The notes under the pieces were generated by a model. The model did not search any database and was not told where the DNA came from. It saw only the letters and a program-made list of their open reading frames with translations. Shown here piece by piece: positions 8,992 through 17,370 of a stretch of DNA of 64,000 nt. The stretch comes from Gordonia humi. Its GTDB lineage: Bacteria; Actinomycetota; Actinomycetes; Mycobacteriales; Mycobacteriaceae. The first letter of the stretch is position 1. Each line of letters opens with the position of its first letter. Both the position numbers and the translations under genes were made by a program. The stretch spans positions 3,038,001 to 3,102,000 of the forward strand of contig NZ_JACIFP010000001.1 in the NCBI RefSeq assembly GCF_014197435.1, in the 5' to 3' direction.

Positions 8992-10800
8992 CTATTTCGC
9001 CTCGTCGCCGTAGTCGACGAGCTCCGACACCGACTCGCCGCCGGCCATCGACTCGGTCGCGGCGAGCTCCTCGCCGACCGACTCGCGGTGCGGCGCCGAC
9101 CCGCCGGAGACGTCCACCTCCGACTGCGTCGCCCCGCTCTTGCCGGTGAACAGCGAGAAGACCGCACCCAACACACAGCACACGACGGCGAACCAGAACG
9201 CGGCGGCCAGACCGTCGGCGAACGGATCGGAGATCAGGTGCGGGAAGAAGTCGAGGCCGGTCAGGTGGTTCACATCGGCTCCCGGCATGTTCGCGCCGCC
9301 GAGCAGTTCCTGGATCGGGTTGTATCCGAGGAAGGCCGCGAACAGGATGCCGACGGTCGGGAGATGCGCCACCGTGTCCGCCTGATCGGCGGGGACACCG
9401 TTCGCTGTCAGTCCGGAGAACATCGCGTCCGGCAGGTTGGAGCTGAGTCCCGCGATCATCAGCGAGAAGAACAGCCCGATCGAGAGCACCATCGCCGCGT
9501 TCTGGAACGTCGTCATCATGCCCGCGCCGGACCCGCGAGAGGCGGCGGGCAGCGAGTTCATGACCTCGGCGCGGTTCGGCGACGCGAACAGGCCCATGCC
9601 GATGCCGTTGACCAGCAGGACGACGGCGAACGCCGGATACGCGAAGTCGACGGGCAGGTAGATCAGCGCGACGAAGGTGCCAGCGGTGATGAGCATCCCG
9701 AGCGTGGTGAACCACTTGGTGCCGAGCTTGTCCGAGAGCGCGCCCGAGACGGGTGCGACCAGGAGGAAGCCGATCGTCATCGGGACCATGTAGATGCCCG
9801 CCCACAACGGCGTCTGGGAGTAGTCGTAGCCGTGCTGTGGGAGCCAGATGCCCTGCAGCCAGATGATGAGGATGAACTGGAGTCCGCCGCGTCCGATGGA
9901 GGCCATCAGGTTGGCGGCGTTGCCCGCGGTGAACGAGCGGTTGCGGAACAGCGTGAGATCGAACAGCGGGCTCGCCGCCTTGGTCTCGATCCAGAGGAAC
10001 ACGCAGAGCACGGCGAAGCCGCCGATCAGACCGGCGAGCACCCACGGGTTGGTCCAGCCCATGTTCGAGTCGCCGTACGGCTGGATGCCGTAGGTGATCG
10101 CGATCAGGATCGCGATGAGGCCGACGGCGAACGTCAGGTTGCCCCACCAGTCCATCTTCGCCTTGGTCCGGACACCGGTGTCGCGCAGCTTCAGGTAGGC
10201 CCACACGGTGCCGACGAGGCCGAACGGAACAGACACCAGGAAGATGTAGTGCCACTGGATCGGGGCCAGGACACCGCCGATCAGCAGGCCGAGGAACGAT
10301 CCGGCGATCGCCGCGACACCGTTGATGCCCATGGCGAGTCCGCGCTGATGCGCGGGGAAGGCATCGGTGAGGATGGCCGACGAGTTCGCCATCAGGAAGG
10401 CGCCGCCGACGCCCTGGATCACGCGCCAGACGATCAGCCAGATGGCCGCGCCCGACCCGTCGAACCAGGTGATCGCGAGGAAGATCGACGAGATCGTGAA
10501 GATCAGGAAGCCCATGTTGTACATGCGTGCTCGCCCGAACATGTCGCCGAGGCGGCCGAACGCGACCACCAGCACGGCGGTGACGACCAGGAAGCCCATC
10601 ATCATCCACAGCAGATAGCTGGTGTTCGACGGGGTGAGCGGGTTGAGTCCGATGCCCTTGAAGATGTCGGGCAGCGCGATCAGGACGATGGAGCTGTTGA
10701 TCGTCGCGATCAACATGCCGAGGGTGGTGTTCGACAAGGCGATCCACTTGTAGTGCGGATCGACCTCTGTCGACGACGTCGCCGTGGAGGCGGATGTCAT
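8992..10800 (-). CDS. MFS drug efflux transporter, 14-helix DHA2 type
   Basis: A 602-residue inner-membrane proton-drug antiporter of the DHA2/EmrB-QacA type with about 14 hydrophobic segments. Family signatures are seen: LIATINSSIVLIALPDI in the first helix, GRLGDMFGRARMY in the first cytoplasmic loop, and the motif C-like stretch GGVLAPIQWHYIF. The cytoplasmic C-terminal tail is acidic. The start MTSASTATSS at 10800 overlaps the stop of the MarR-type gene by 4 bases (ATGA), so the two are translationally coupled and the MarR protein is the obvious regulator. The substrate is not predictable. Confidence 0.92.
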   Translation of the reverse strand: MTSASTATSSTEVDPHYKWIALSNTTLGMLIATINSSIVLIALPDIFKGIGLNPLTPSNTSYLLWMMMGFLVVTAVLVVAFGRLGDMFGRARMYNMGFLIFTISSIFLAITWFDGSGAAIWLIVWRVIQGVGGAFLMANSSAILTDAFPAHQRGLAMGINGVAAIAGSFLGLLIGGVLAPIQWHYIFLVSVPFGLVGTVWAYLKLRDTGVRTKAKMDWWGNLTFAVGLIAILIAITYGIQPYGDSNMGWTNPWVLAGLIGGFAVLCVFLWIETKAASPLFDLTLFRNRSFTAGNAANLMASIGRGGLQFILIIWLQGIWLPQHGYDYSQTPLWAGIYMVPMTIGFLLVAPVSGALSDKLGTKWFTTLGMLITAGTFVALIYLPVDFAYPAFAVVLLVNGIGMGLFASPNRAEVMNSLPAASRGSGAGMMTTFQNAAMVLSIGLFFSLMIAGLSSNLPDAMFSGLTANGVPADQADTVAHLPTVGILFAAFLGYNPIQELLGGANMPGADVNHLTGLDFFPHLISDPFADGLAAAFWFAVVCCVLGAVFSLFTGKSGATQSEVDVSGGSAPHRESVGEELAATESMAGGESVSELVDYGDEAK

Positions 10801-11285
10801 GCGGTGATGCCCTTCTGTTCTGTATTCGATTCGGACGGTCCCGGTCGGTCGGAGATGGCGTCGGACAACAGGCGCAGGCCCGCGTCGACGGTCCGGCGAT
10901 CGGCGGGGGAGAGAGTCTCCAGCGCGTCGGCGAGCGTCCGGGTGCGGAGGAGACGTACTCCGGCGATGACCTCGCGTCCGGCGGGCGTGGGCCGGACGAG
11001 CTTCGCGCGGGCGTCGTCGGGATCGCCGACGCGCTCGGCGTAGCCGCGGTCGACGAGGTCGCCGACGATCTTCGACATCGTGGGCGCCGAGACCGATTCG
11101 GCGTCGGCCAACGTGGTCACCCGGATCGGTGCGTTGTTGATGATCGTCCACAGGCTGGCGGTCGCGCCCGCCGACAGCCCGGAGCCCGCGGCTCGTGCGC
11201 GCAGCGTTCGGGTGATGCGGGTGAGGTGCAGGTACATGTCGGCGACGTCGTCGGCGAGGGGCTCGTCGCCGAGGGGTGCTGTCAT
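10797..11285 (-). CDS. MarR-family transcriptional regulator
   Basis: A 162-residue winged-helix repressor of the MarR family. The DNA-binding part runs TTLADAESVSAPTMSKIVGDLVDRGYAERV, with the wing GDPDDARAKLVRPTPAG. It is the first gene of a two-gene unit with the downstream MFS pump (4-base overlap). By family logic it represses the pair until a small, often phenolic or drug-like, ligand binds. An 18-base inverted repeat 36 bases upstream of the start is the likely operator. Confidence 0.92.
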   Translation of the reverse strand: MTAPLGDEPLADDVADMYLHLTRITRTLRARAAGSGLSAGATASLWTIINNAPIRVTTLADAESVSAPTMSKIVGDLVDRGYAERVGDPDDARAKLVRPTPAGREVIAGVRLLRTRTLADALETLSPADRRTVDAGLRLLSDAISDRPGPSESNTEQKGITA

Positions 11286-11321
11286 GGCCGAGTCCTCTCT
11301 TCGTCGGACGCGAGAAGACTA

Positions 11322-11339
11322 TTAGTTGCCGACGACTAA
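11322..11339. promoter_or_regulatory. Inverted repeat, probable MarR operator
   Basis: TTAGT-N8-ACTAA inverted repeat; seven of nine positions of each half match when extended inward. It sits just upstream of the marR-MFS unit, and its half-site spacing is typical of MarR boxes. Confidence 0.6.
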
Positions 11340-11415
11340 ACAAAGCCGGGCATAGCGCGTAGAAGGAGATTCCGGCACAGTGCGGGTGTCGCCGGGGAAG
11401 TGCCGTCCGGCCAGG

Positions 11416-12633
11416 TCAGACCGCGTGCTGCGCGAGATGAGTCGTGTCACCGATTGTGACCGGTGTCTCCTGCATGACGGTCATGAACCGCTGCTGTCGC
11501 TCCCATCCGCGCGCCGATGCGCGCGCCCGTCCGCCGGGGAGCAGGGCGAGTACGGACCGCACCGCGTTGACGGGCGTCCGCAGGATCGGGTACCAGGGGA
11601 GCGTGCGAGTCGGGAGGCCGAGTGCGGCCATCGCGCGTCGGCCGAGGAAGTGCGTGCTGATCGACAGGTGTTGCGACTGTGCGATCCGCCGTCGCACGCC
11701 CTGCAGTCGCGGGTAGTTCCAGTTCAGGGGATCCGCCGCCATCGGTCGGGCGAGCTGCGCCGAGGTCTCGTCGGGTGTCGACAGAGCCGCGGACGTGTGG
11801 TGCAGGACCCTGATGCCGTCGCGGAAGTCGACGGGCAGGAACTCGTCGTCGACGCCCATGAGCCAGCCCACATAGCGCGTCAGGTGGGCGACCGCCTCGT
11901 ACTCGGACGGCTTGTTGAACAGTCCCATGCCGAGTCCACCGACCATCGGGGCGATGAGCGAGCCGACCATCGTCGCCGCCATATCGGTCTGGTTGATCGG
12001 AACGCCCCAGGTCGCCACGTCCCAGTCGGGCATCTCGAGGACGTGCCTGCGGACGAGGGAGTGGATGAAACGCACGCGCAGGGTGGAGCGGTAGCCGACG
12101 GCGCGTCCGTCGAGACCGCCGTCGGAGATGACGTCGAGCGCCCACTGCGAGGTCTCGGCGAAACGGGTGTTGGAGCCCTTCTCCAGCGCGCCGGTGCGCA
12201 GCAGCGTCTGGTTGAAACCGGAGAACGCGTAACCGCCGACGAGGGCGACGTCGCGCGCGATGTACAGGCCGTCGGCGCCGCCGCTGTTCATCGTGTGCGC
12301 GGCGGTCCGCAACGCGGTGTGATCGACCCAGTCGGGGGTGTTCTCGACGACGGCGAAGAACGACCTCAAATAGTCGGGTGCGTCGGGGACCGCGTCGATG
12401 CCGTCGACCAGCGCTCGCTCGAACAGTGGACGCAGTTCGCCGACGCCGGGGCCGGCGATCATCTGGTCGACGACGTCGTCCATCAGCGGATCGCCCTCGA
12501 GGAGTGCGAGGCCGAGCCGTTCGAACCGAGCCTCGTCGACGGGACGGATGCGCAGCACCCGCGCGAAGAGTTCGACACCCGCGGGGACGGGCCGGGGCGA
12601 TGCGGGGTGCCTGCGCGGGATGTCTGTGCTCAT
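11416..12633 (-). CDS. MpaB-family (DUF2236) oxygenase-like protein
   Basis: A 405-residue protein of the bacterial DUF2236/MpaB family, which also contains the rubber-cleaving latex clearing proteins and many heme-type oxygenases of actinomycetes. The family pattern is visible in the central helices: TPDWVDHTALR, SGFNQTLLRTG, RVRFIHSLVRRHV and TRYVGWLMGVDDEFLPVD. The conserved histidines and arginines in RVRFIHSLVRR are candidate heme-pocket residues. No signal peptide is evident, so it is probably cytoplasmic, unlike secreted Lcp. It is transcribed divergently from a TetR regulator, which likely controls it. The substrate is unknown. Confidence 0.8.
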   Translation of the reverse strand: MSTDIPRRHPASPRPVPAGVELFARVLRIRPVDEARFERLGLALLEGDPLMDDVVDQMIAGPGVGELRPLFERALVDGIDAVPDAPDYLRSFFAVVENTPDWVDHTALRTAAHTMNSGGADGLYIARDVALVGGYAFSGFNQTLLRTGALEKGSNTRFAETSQWALDVISDGGLDGRAVGYRSTLRVRFIHSLVRRHVLEMPDWDVATWGVPINQTDMAATMVGSLIAPMVGGLGMGLFNKPSEYEAVAHLTRYVGWLMGVDDEFLPVDFRDGIRVLHHTSAALSTPDETSAQLARPMAADPLNWNYPRLQGVRRRIAQSQHLSISTHFLGRRAMAALGLPTRTLPWYPILRTPVNAVRSVLALLPGGRARASARGWERQQRFMTVMQETPVTIGDTTHLAQHAV

Positions 12634-12681
12634 GATGTCGCCCTCGGTGAGACAAATTTTGGAAAACGTCTGTTACCCGAA

Positions 12682-12697
12682 TCTAGACATCGCTAGA
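12682..12697. promoter_or_regulatory. Inverted repeat between mpaB-like gene and tetR
   Basis: TCTAG-N6-CTAGA inverted repeat in the 69-base divergent intergenic region, six bases before the tetR start. The position and symmetry fit a shared TetR operator. Confidence 0.55.
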
Positions 12698-12702
12698 ATC
12701 CG

Positions 12703-13320
12703 ATGTCAATGAGCCGTGAGGGAGTTGTCCGCGATTACGGGGGCGTCAGTGCCGACGACCGCCGGTCCGATCGTCGGCAGCGGTTGATCGCGGCCGCGCG
12801 GACCATCTGGGGCGACACCGGGGTGGCCGAGGTGACCGTGCGAGGCACCGCGCGTGAGGCCGGCCTGGCGTACCGGTACTTCTACGAGCATTTCGCCAAT
12901 CGCGATGCGCTCGTGATCGCGGTGGCCGAACAGGTGCGTGACGAACTCGTCGAGGTTCTCGTGTCGGCGAGTGCCTCGGCGGGCGGCGGCATCGAGCAGC
13001 AGTTGCGCGCGGCGTTGCGGGCCTTCCTCGCGGCCGTCAGTGACGACCCGCGGATGTTCCGCATCATGACCAGCGACGACGCTGGTGTGGCAGGTCTGGA
13101 CCAGCGGCGCAGGGAGACGCTGGACCTCGTCGCGGAGGTGGTGGTCGCCACGCTCGGGGCGCAGTCGGAGCTCGCCGAGGCCGATCTGCGGCGCACGGCG
13201 CGGTTCGCGGTGGGCGGCGTGTACCGCCTCGTTGAGACGTGGCTGGTCGAACACGACGTCGGTGCCGACGAACTCGCCGACGTGTGCACCCGCTTGGCGA
13301 TGTCGGTGACCATGCGCTGA
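12703..13320 (+). CDS. TetR-family transcriptional regulator
   Basis: A 205-residue TetR-type repressor. The N-terminal HTH region (about residues 25-70) contains TVRGTAREAGLAYRYFYEHFANRDAL, the typical TetR recognition helix and following turn. The C-terminal ligand domain is divergent. A second in-frame ATG at 12709 (MSREGVV) is an equally possible start. It is divergent from the MpaB-family gene with an inverted repeat between them, so the likely target is that oxygenase gene and itself. Confidence 0.88.
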   Translation: MSMSREGVVRDYGGVSADDRRSDRRQRLIAAARTIWGDTGVAEVTVRGTAREAGLAYRYFYEHFANRDALVIAVAEQVRDELVEVLVSASASAGGGIEQQLRAALRAFLAAVSDDPRMFRIMTSDDAGVAGLDQRRRETLDLVAEVVVATLGAQSELAEADLRRTARFAVGGVYRLVETWLVEHDVGADELADVCTRLAMSVTMR

Positions 13321-13406
13321 CCTCCGTCGGCCGGTCGCGTCTCAATGTGCGACGATCCGGGGGTTCGCCATTGATAAGTGATCACCGGTCACGCGATCGT
13401 TGATGC

Positions 13407-13865
13407 ATGAGCGATCACACGAAGGTCACAGTCCAGAAGGTCATCTCCGCACCCGTCGAGCAGGTGTTCGCCGTACTCCGCGACCCGGCGAATCACGTCG
13501 GTCTCGACGGCTCGGGCTTCGTCCGCGGTGTCGACTCCGGCGGTCCGATCCAGCAGGTCGGCGACGTGTTCACGATGAACATGTACGGCGAACATCTCGA
13601 CGGCGATTACCAGACCGACAACTACGTCACCGCCTACGACGAGAACGCGCGCCTGGCGTGGAAGACCGCCGTCGCCGGTACGCAGCCGCCCGGATGGGAG
13701 TGGATCTGGGAGTTCGAATCGGCGGGCCCGGACACGACCACGGTGCGCCACACCTACGACTGGTCGGGGGTCACCGATACCGCGCTCCTCGAACAGTTGA
13801 ACTTCCCGTTCGTGACGGTCCCGCAACTGGAGGACACGCTGTCGCGACTCGCGGCGGCGGTGTGA
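13407..13865 (+). CDS. SRPBCC (START/polyketide-cyclase fold) protein
   Basis: A 152-residue protein with the pattern of the SRPBCC superfamily: VTVQKVISAPVEQVFAVLRDPANH at the N-terminus, a central beta-rich part with several aromatics (PGWEWIWEFES) and a C-terminal helix PQLEDTLSRLAAAV. Members bind small hydrophobic ligands in a deep pocket; no catalytic residue can be assigned. It lies alone, 86 bases after the tetR gene, with a palindrome GTGATCAC about 20 bases upstream of the start. Confidence 0.75.
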   Translation: MSDHTKVTVQKVISAPVEQVFAVLRDPANHVGLDGSGFVRGVDSGGPIQQVGDVFTMNMYGEHLDGDYQTDNYVTAYDENARLAWKTAVAGTQPPGWEWIWEFESAGPDTTTVRHTYDWSGVTDTALLEQLNFPFVTVPQLEDTLSRLAAAV

Positions 13866-13951
13866 TCGAATCTCGAACGCATCGCGCGGTCGGCGGTCTT
13901 CTCCGCGCACCCCGACCGCACGCGCGCCCCGACGAGAGAAGTGCCCGAACC

Positions 13952-13968
13952 CGGGCCGCGCGGGCCCG
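13952..13968. terminator. Possible GC hairpin between convergent genes
   Basis: CGGGCC-GCGCG-GGCCCG stem-loop in the 120-base gap between two convergent genes. No T-run follows on either strand, so it is at best a weak or T-less terminator. Confidence 0.3.
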
Positions 13969-13985
13969 TCGAACGACGTAGTCCG

Positions 13986-14549
13986 TCAGCGATGCTGTGC
14001 GGCGTACTCGTCGTTCGGACGCATGTCGACCGCCGAGGCGAGACGGTTCGTCATGTTGAAGAACGCCGCCGTCGACGCGATGTCCCAGATGTCGCGGTCG
14101 GTGAAGCCCACCTCGCGCAACCCCTCTCGGTCGGATTCGTCCATCTTGGCCGGCTGCTCGGTCACCTTCTCGGCGAACTCGAGCATCGCCCGCTGCCGTG
14201 CATCGAGGTCGGCGGCGCGGAAGTTCATCACCATCATCTCGCCGAGATGCGGATCGCCCGACAACTGGCGCACGGCCGCCCCGTGCGCGGTCAGGCAGTA
14301 GTAGCACTTGTTGATCGAGGAGACGACCACGGCGATCATCTCGCGCTCGAGCTTGCTCAATGCGGAGTCGCCGAGCATCAGATCGTTGTAGCTCGCGGTG
14401 AACGCCTGCAGCTTCGCCTCGTCGAACGTGTAGGCCCGCAGCACGTTCGGGACCATCCCGAGCTTCTCGCGGCACACCGCGAAGTACTTCTCGGTCGCCT
14501 CGGACAGTTCGCCCGCGGGCAGATCGAGGGCGGTGATCTTCTCAGACAT
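13986..14549 (-). CDS. AhpD/carboxymuconolactone decarboxylase-family peroxidase-related protein
   Basis: A 187-residue all-helical protein of the AhpD-like family. The redox motif is CYYCLTAHG, i.e. Cys-x-x-Cys followed by a histidine four residues on, as in alkylhydroperoxidase AhpD and the uncharacterised peroxidase-related enzymes. The lead EREMIAVVVSSINKCYYC is characteristic. A role as thiol-dependent (hydro)peroxide reductase is inferred; no AhpC gene is adjacent. A long inverted repeat lies just upstream of the gene. Confidence 0.85.
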   Translation of the reverse strand: MSEKITALDLPAGELSEATEKYFAVCREKLGMVPNVLRAYTFDEAKLQAFTASYNDLMLGDSALSKLEREMIAVVVSSINKCYYCLTAHGAAVRQLSGDPHLGEMMVMNFRAADLDARQRAMLEFAEKVTEQPAKMDESDREGLREVGFTDRDIWDIASTAAFFNMTNRLASAVDMRPNDEYAAQHR

Positions 14550-14585
14550 TCGTCAGGTCCGTTCGCTGGGGGGATTCGGGTGTGA

Positions 14586-14617
14586 ACAATCGTAGACACG
14601 CCATCGATCACGATTGT
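14586..14617. promoter_or_regulatory. Perfect 8-base inverted repeat upstream of ahpD-like gene
   Basis: ACAATCGT-N16-ACGATTGT, perfect in both arms, 36 bases upstream of the ahpD-like start in the 183-base divergent region shared with the osmoprotectant operon. It may be an operator for either direction; the cognate regulator is not evident nearby. Confidence 0.45.
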
Positions 14618-14732
14618 CGAATACCGACTCTGACCGGTGCGGACAGTGCGATCCCGGGAGTATCGATTCGGTGATTCGGCAGATCTCCGCCGAGATTGGG
14701 CTACGGTAGAGACCGATTAGAGGAGAGATCCA

Positions 14733-15380
14733 CTGAACGATATCTGGGAATTCATCAGTAATCGCAGGTCTCAACTGGCCCTCGATTCATGGCTGCACGT
14801 ATCCGCTGTGATCCAGTGCCTTCTGCTCGCGACGGTGATCGGCGTGTGCGTCGGAATCCTGGTCTACCGGAGCCCGGCGGGATCGGCGCTTGCCACCGCA
14901 TTGTCGAGCACGATTCTCACCGTGCCGTCATTCGCTCTGCTCGGTCTGCTCATTCCCATTCTCGGATTGGGCGTGCCGCCGACGGTGATCGCGTTGACCT
15001 TGTATTCGCTGCTGCCGATCGTGCGCAACACGATCGTCGGACTCGGTGCCGTCGACCCGTCGGTGACCGATGCGGCCAAAGGGATCGGGATGAACCGCTT
15101 CCGCGTGCTCACGCGGATCGAGCTGGTCCTCGCCTGGCCGTCGATCCTCACCGGTATGCGGGTGAGTACGCAGATGGCCATGGGAATCCTGGCGATCGCG
15201 GCCTACGCCAAGGGGCCGGGGCTGGGCAATCTGATCTTCTCCGGCCTGTCGCGCGTGGGTAGCCCGACCGCGGTTCCGCAGGCTCTCACCGGGACGGTGC
15301 TGATCGTCGTCCTCGCGTTGATCCTGGACGGAATCTACGTGCTGATCGGCCGTTTCACCACGTCGAAGGGAATCCGTTGA
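14733..15380 (+). CDS. Osmoprotectant ABC transporter permease (OpuCB/ProW-like), CTG start
   Basis: Inner-membrane permease (215 residues) of a glycine betaine/choline/carnitine-type importer. Membrane segments and the ABC-permease loop are clear: DPSVTDAAKGIGMNRFRVLTRIELVLAWPSILTGMR contains the EAA-type motif. The family N-terminus LNDIWEFISNRR is encoded directly after AGGAGAG with 5-base spacing, so the start appears to be the rare codon CTG at 14733; the next usable start, GTG at 14808, would remove conserved residues. It overlaps the ATPase gene by 4 bases (TTGA) and is first of a four-gene operon. Confidence 0.85.
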   Translation: MNDIWEFISNRRSQLALDSWLHVSAVIQCLLLATVIGVCVGILVYRSPAGSALATALSSTILTVPSFALLGLLIPILGLGVPPTVIALTLYSLLPIVRNTIVGLGAVDPSVTDAAKGIGMNRFRVLTRIELVLAWPSILTGMRVSTQMAMGILAIAAYAKGPGLGNLIFSGLSRVGSPTAVPQALTGTVLIVVLALILDGIYVLIGRFTTSKGIR

Positions 15381-16606
15381 GCACGAACCCAGAATCCGCC
15401 AATTCCAGCGTCTCGGGCGTGGAGATCGTTCTCGATCATGTCTCCAAGACCTATCCGGGGCAGGACACGCCGGCCGTCGCGGACGTTTCCATGACCATTC
15501 CCGCAGGCGAGATCGTCGTGTTCGTCGGCCCTTCCGGCAGTGGAAAGACGACGACGATGAGAATGATCAATCGTCTCATCGAGCCGACGTCCGGCACCAT
15601 CACCATCGGCGGCCGCGACGCATTGTCGATCGATGCGAACGAACTCAGGCAGAGCATCGGGTACGCCATTCAGCAGGGCGGACTGTTCCCGCACATGACC
15701 GTTTCGCAGAACATCGCCGTCGTGCCCAAGCTGCTCAAATGGGATAAGAAGCGGATCACGGATAGAGTGAACGAACTTCTCGACTTGGTGGGGCTCGATC
15801 CCGACCAGTTCGGCCAGCGGTATCCGCGGCAGCTCTCCGGCGGCCAGCAGCAGCGCGTGGGCGTGGCTCGCGCACTCGCCGCCGATCCGCCCGTCCTGTT
15901 GATGGACGAGCCGTTCGGCGCCGTCGATCCGATCACCCGCGGCCTCCTGCAGGACGAGCTGATGACCCTGCAGGCGGAACTGCGCAAGACCATCGTCTTC
16001 GTGACCCACGACTTCAACGAGGCGGTCAAACTCGGGGACCGCATCGCCGTGCTCGGCGAGCAGTCCCGCATCCAGCAGTACGACACCCCCGAGGCGATCC
16101 TGGCGAATCCCGCGAACGAGACGGTTGCGGGCTTCGTCGGTCAGGGCGCGGCCCTCCAACAGCTCAACCTGATGCGCGTGCGCGATGTCGACATCGAACA
16201 GCGGCCCACCGCGCACGAGAGCGATTCCGTGGAGGACTTCGCGTCCCGGATCCAGACGTGGGGCGTGATCCTCGACAGCCGGGACCGGCCGATCCGGTGG
16301 ACCGACCGCACGCATCTGCGCGGGGTCGCCTCCATCGCCGACGTCGGGTTGCCGATGGGCGAGATGGTCACGATCGCGTCGACGCTGCAGGACGCGCTCG
16401 AAGCGATTCTCGCCGAACGCAACGCGGCGACTGTCGTGACCGGCCCCCGGGGCCGCTACGAGGGCGTCATCACCATCGAGACGCTGGTCGACACGATTCG
16501 GAGTCTGCGCGAGGAACACCAGGACGACCCGGCGATCTCCGATCCCGGATCGGACTCGTTTCCGGCCGCCGACGCCGAGTCCGCAACCGAGAGTCCCACT
16601 CGATGA
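15377..16606 (+). CDS. Osmoprotectant ABC transporter ATP-binding protein (OpuCA/ProV-like)
   Basis: ATPase (409 residues) of the osmolyte importer. Walker A is GPSGSGKTTT, the Q-loop is AIQQGGLFPHMTV, the signature LSGGQQQR, Walker B VLLMDEPFGAVDP, and the H-loop VTHD. Residues about 270-380 form a CBS-like pair (VRDVDIEQRPTAH and later ETLVDTIRSLREE), the module that senses ionic strength in OpuA and OpuC proteins. The last 30 residues are acidic and probably disordered. The start is TTG at 15377, overlapping the permease stop; the stop overlaps the second permease start (ATGA). Confidence 0.93.
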   Translation: MSTNPESANSSVSGVEIVLDHVSKTYPGQDTPAVADVSMTIPAGEIVVFVGPSGSGKTTTMRMINRLIEPTSGTITIGGRDALSIDANELRQSIGYAIQQGGLFPHMTVSQNIAVVPKLLKWDKKRITDRVNELLDLVGLDPDQFGQRYPRQLSGGQQQRVGVARALAADPPVLLMDEPFGAVDPITRGLLQDELMTLQAELRKTIVFVTHDFNEAVKLGDRIAVLGEQSRIQQYDTPEAILANPANETVAGFVGQGAALQQLNLMRVRDVDIEQRPTAHESDSVEDFASRIQTWGVILDSRDRPIRWTDRTHLRGVASIADVGLPMGEMVTIASTLQDALEAILAERNAATVVTGPRGRYEGVITIETLVDTIRSLREEHQDDPAISDPGSDSFPAADAESATESPTR

Positions 16607-17370
16607 CCGCCGACACAGCAGCCCCCGAAGCGAAACCGGCGCGGGCCGGAATAGTCCAGCTGTGGGCGCAGCCGGTCGTGGTGGTGATCCTCGCGGCCGG
16701 TGTCCTGATCTGGGCGTTCACCCGGAATCTGACCGAGACGCAGAAGGCGACGATCAACGCCTCGTACATCGGGCAGCTGATCGGTGAACACCTCGCGTTG
16801 ACCGTCGCGATCACGGCGATCGTCCTCGTCGTCGCGGTGCCGTTGGCGGTTCTGGTGACTCGTGACCGGTTCCGCTGGCTCGCACCGCTGTTCATCGGCA
16901 TCGCGAACATCGGACAGGCCGCGCCCGCGATCGGTCTGCTCGTGCTGTTCTTCCTGTGGACGGCGACGACCGGATTCTGGATCGGCGTGCTGCCCGTCGC
17001 CTTCTATTCACTGCTGCCCGTCCTGCGCAACAGCATCCTGGGGCTCAACGAGGTCGATTCGTCCTTGAAGGACGCCGCTCGCGGACAGGGCATGTCGGAG
17101 ACGAAGGTCCTCCGCAAGGTGGAGCTTCCGCTCGCCGTGCCGTTCATCCTCGCCGGGCTGCGCACCTCGCTGGTCCTGGCCGTCGGCACGGCGACGCTGT
17201 GCTTCCTGGTCGACGCGGGCGGTCTCGGCATTCTGATCGACACCGGATACAAGCTCCGGGACAACGTGACGTTGATCCTCGGCGCGATCCTGGCCGTGAG
17301 CCTGGCACTGATCGTCGACTGGTGCGGCGCCCTCGCCGAACGCTACCTCGGACCGAAGGGACTCCGATGA
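16603..17370 (+). CDS. Osmoprotectant ABC transporter permease (OpuCD-like)
   Basis: Second inner-membrane permease (255 residues) of the importer. After a short cytoplasmic N-terminus (MTADTAAPEAK) there are about six hydrophobic segments. The EAA-type loop is DSSLKDAARGQGMSETKVLRKVELPLAVPFILAGLR, matching the partner permease. It overlaps both neighbours by 4 bases, so the complex subunits are translationally coupled. The start ATG at 16603 was chosen from the ATGA overlap. Confidence 0.92.
   Translation: MTADTAAPEAKPARAGIVQLWAQPVVVVILAAGVLIWAFTRNLTETQKATINASYIGQLIGEHLALTVAITAIVLVVAVPLAVLVTRDRFRWLAPLFIGIANIGQAAPAIGLLVLFFLWTATTGFWIGVLPVAFYSLLPVLRNSILGLNEVDSSLKDAARGQGMSETKVLRKVELPLAVPFILAGLRTSLVLAVGTATLCFLVDAGGLGILIDTGYKLRDNVTLILGAILAVSLALIVDWCGALAERYLGPKGLR

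Noticed and set aside
9088..11043. A 651-codon plus-strand frame opposite the MFS and MarR genes
   Set aside because: The translation is rich in Asp, Glu, Arg and His repeats and has no fold; the minus-strand MFS and MarR genes have clear motifs.
10801..11343. An extended MFS start at 11343 giving 783 residues
   Set aside because: The added part overlaps the whole MarR gene out of frame and is Arg/Pro-rich; the ATGA overlap at 10800 is the natural start.
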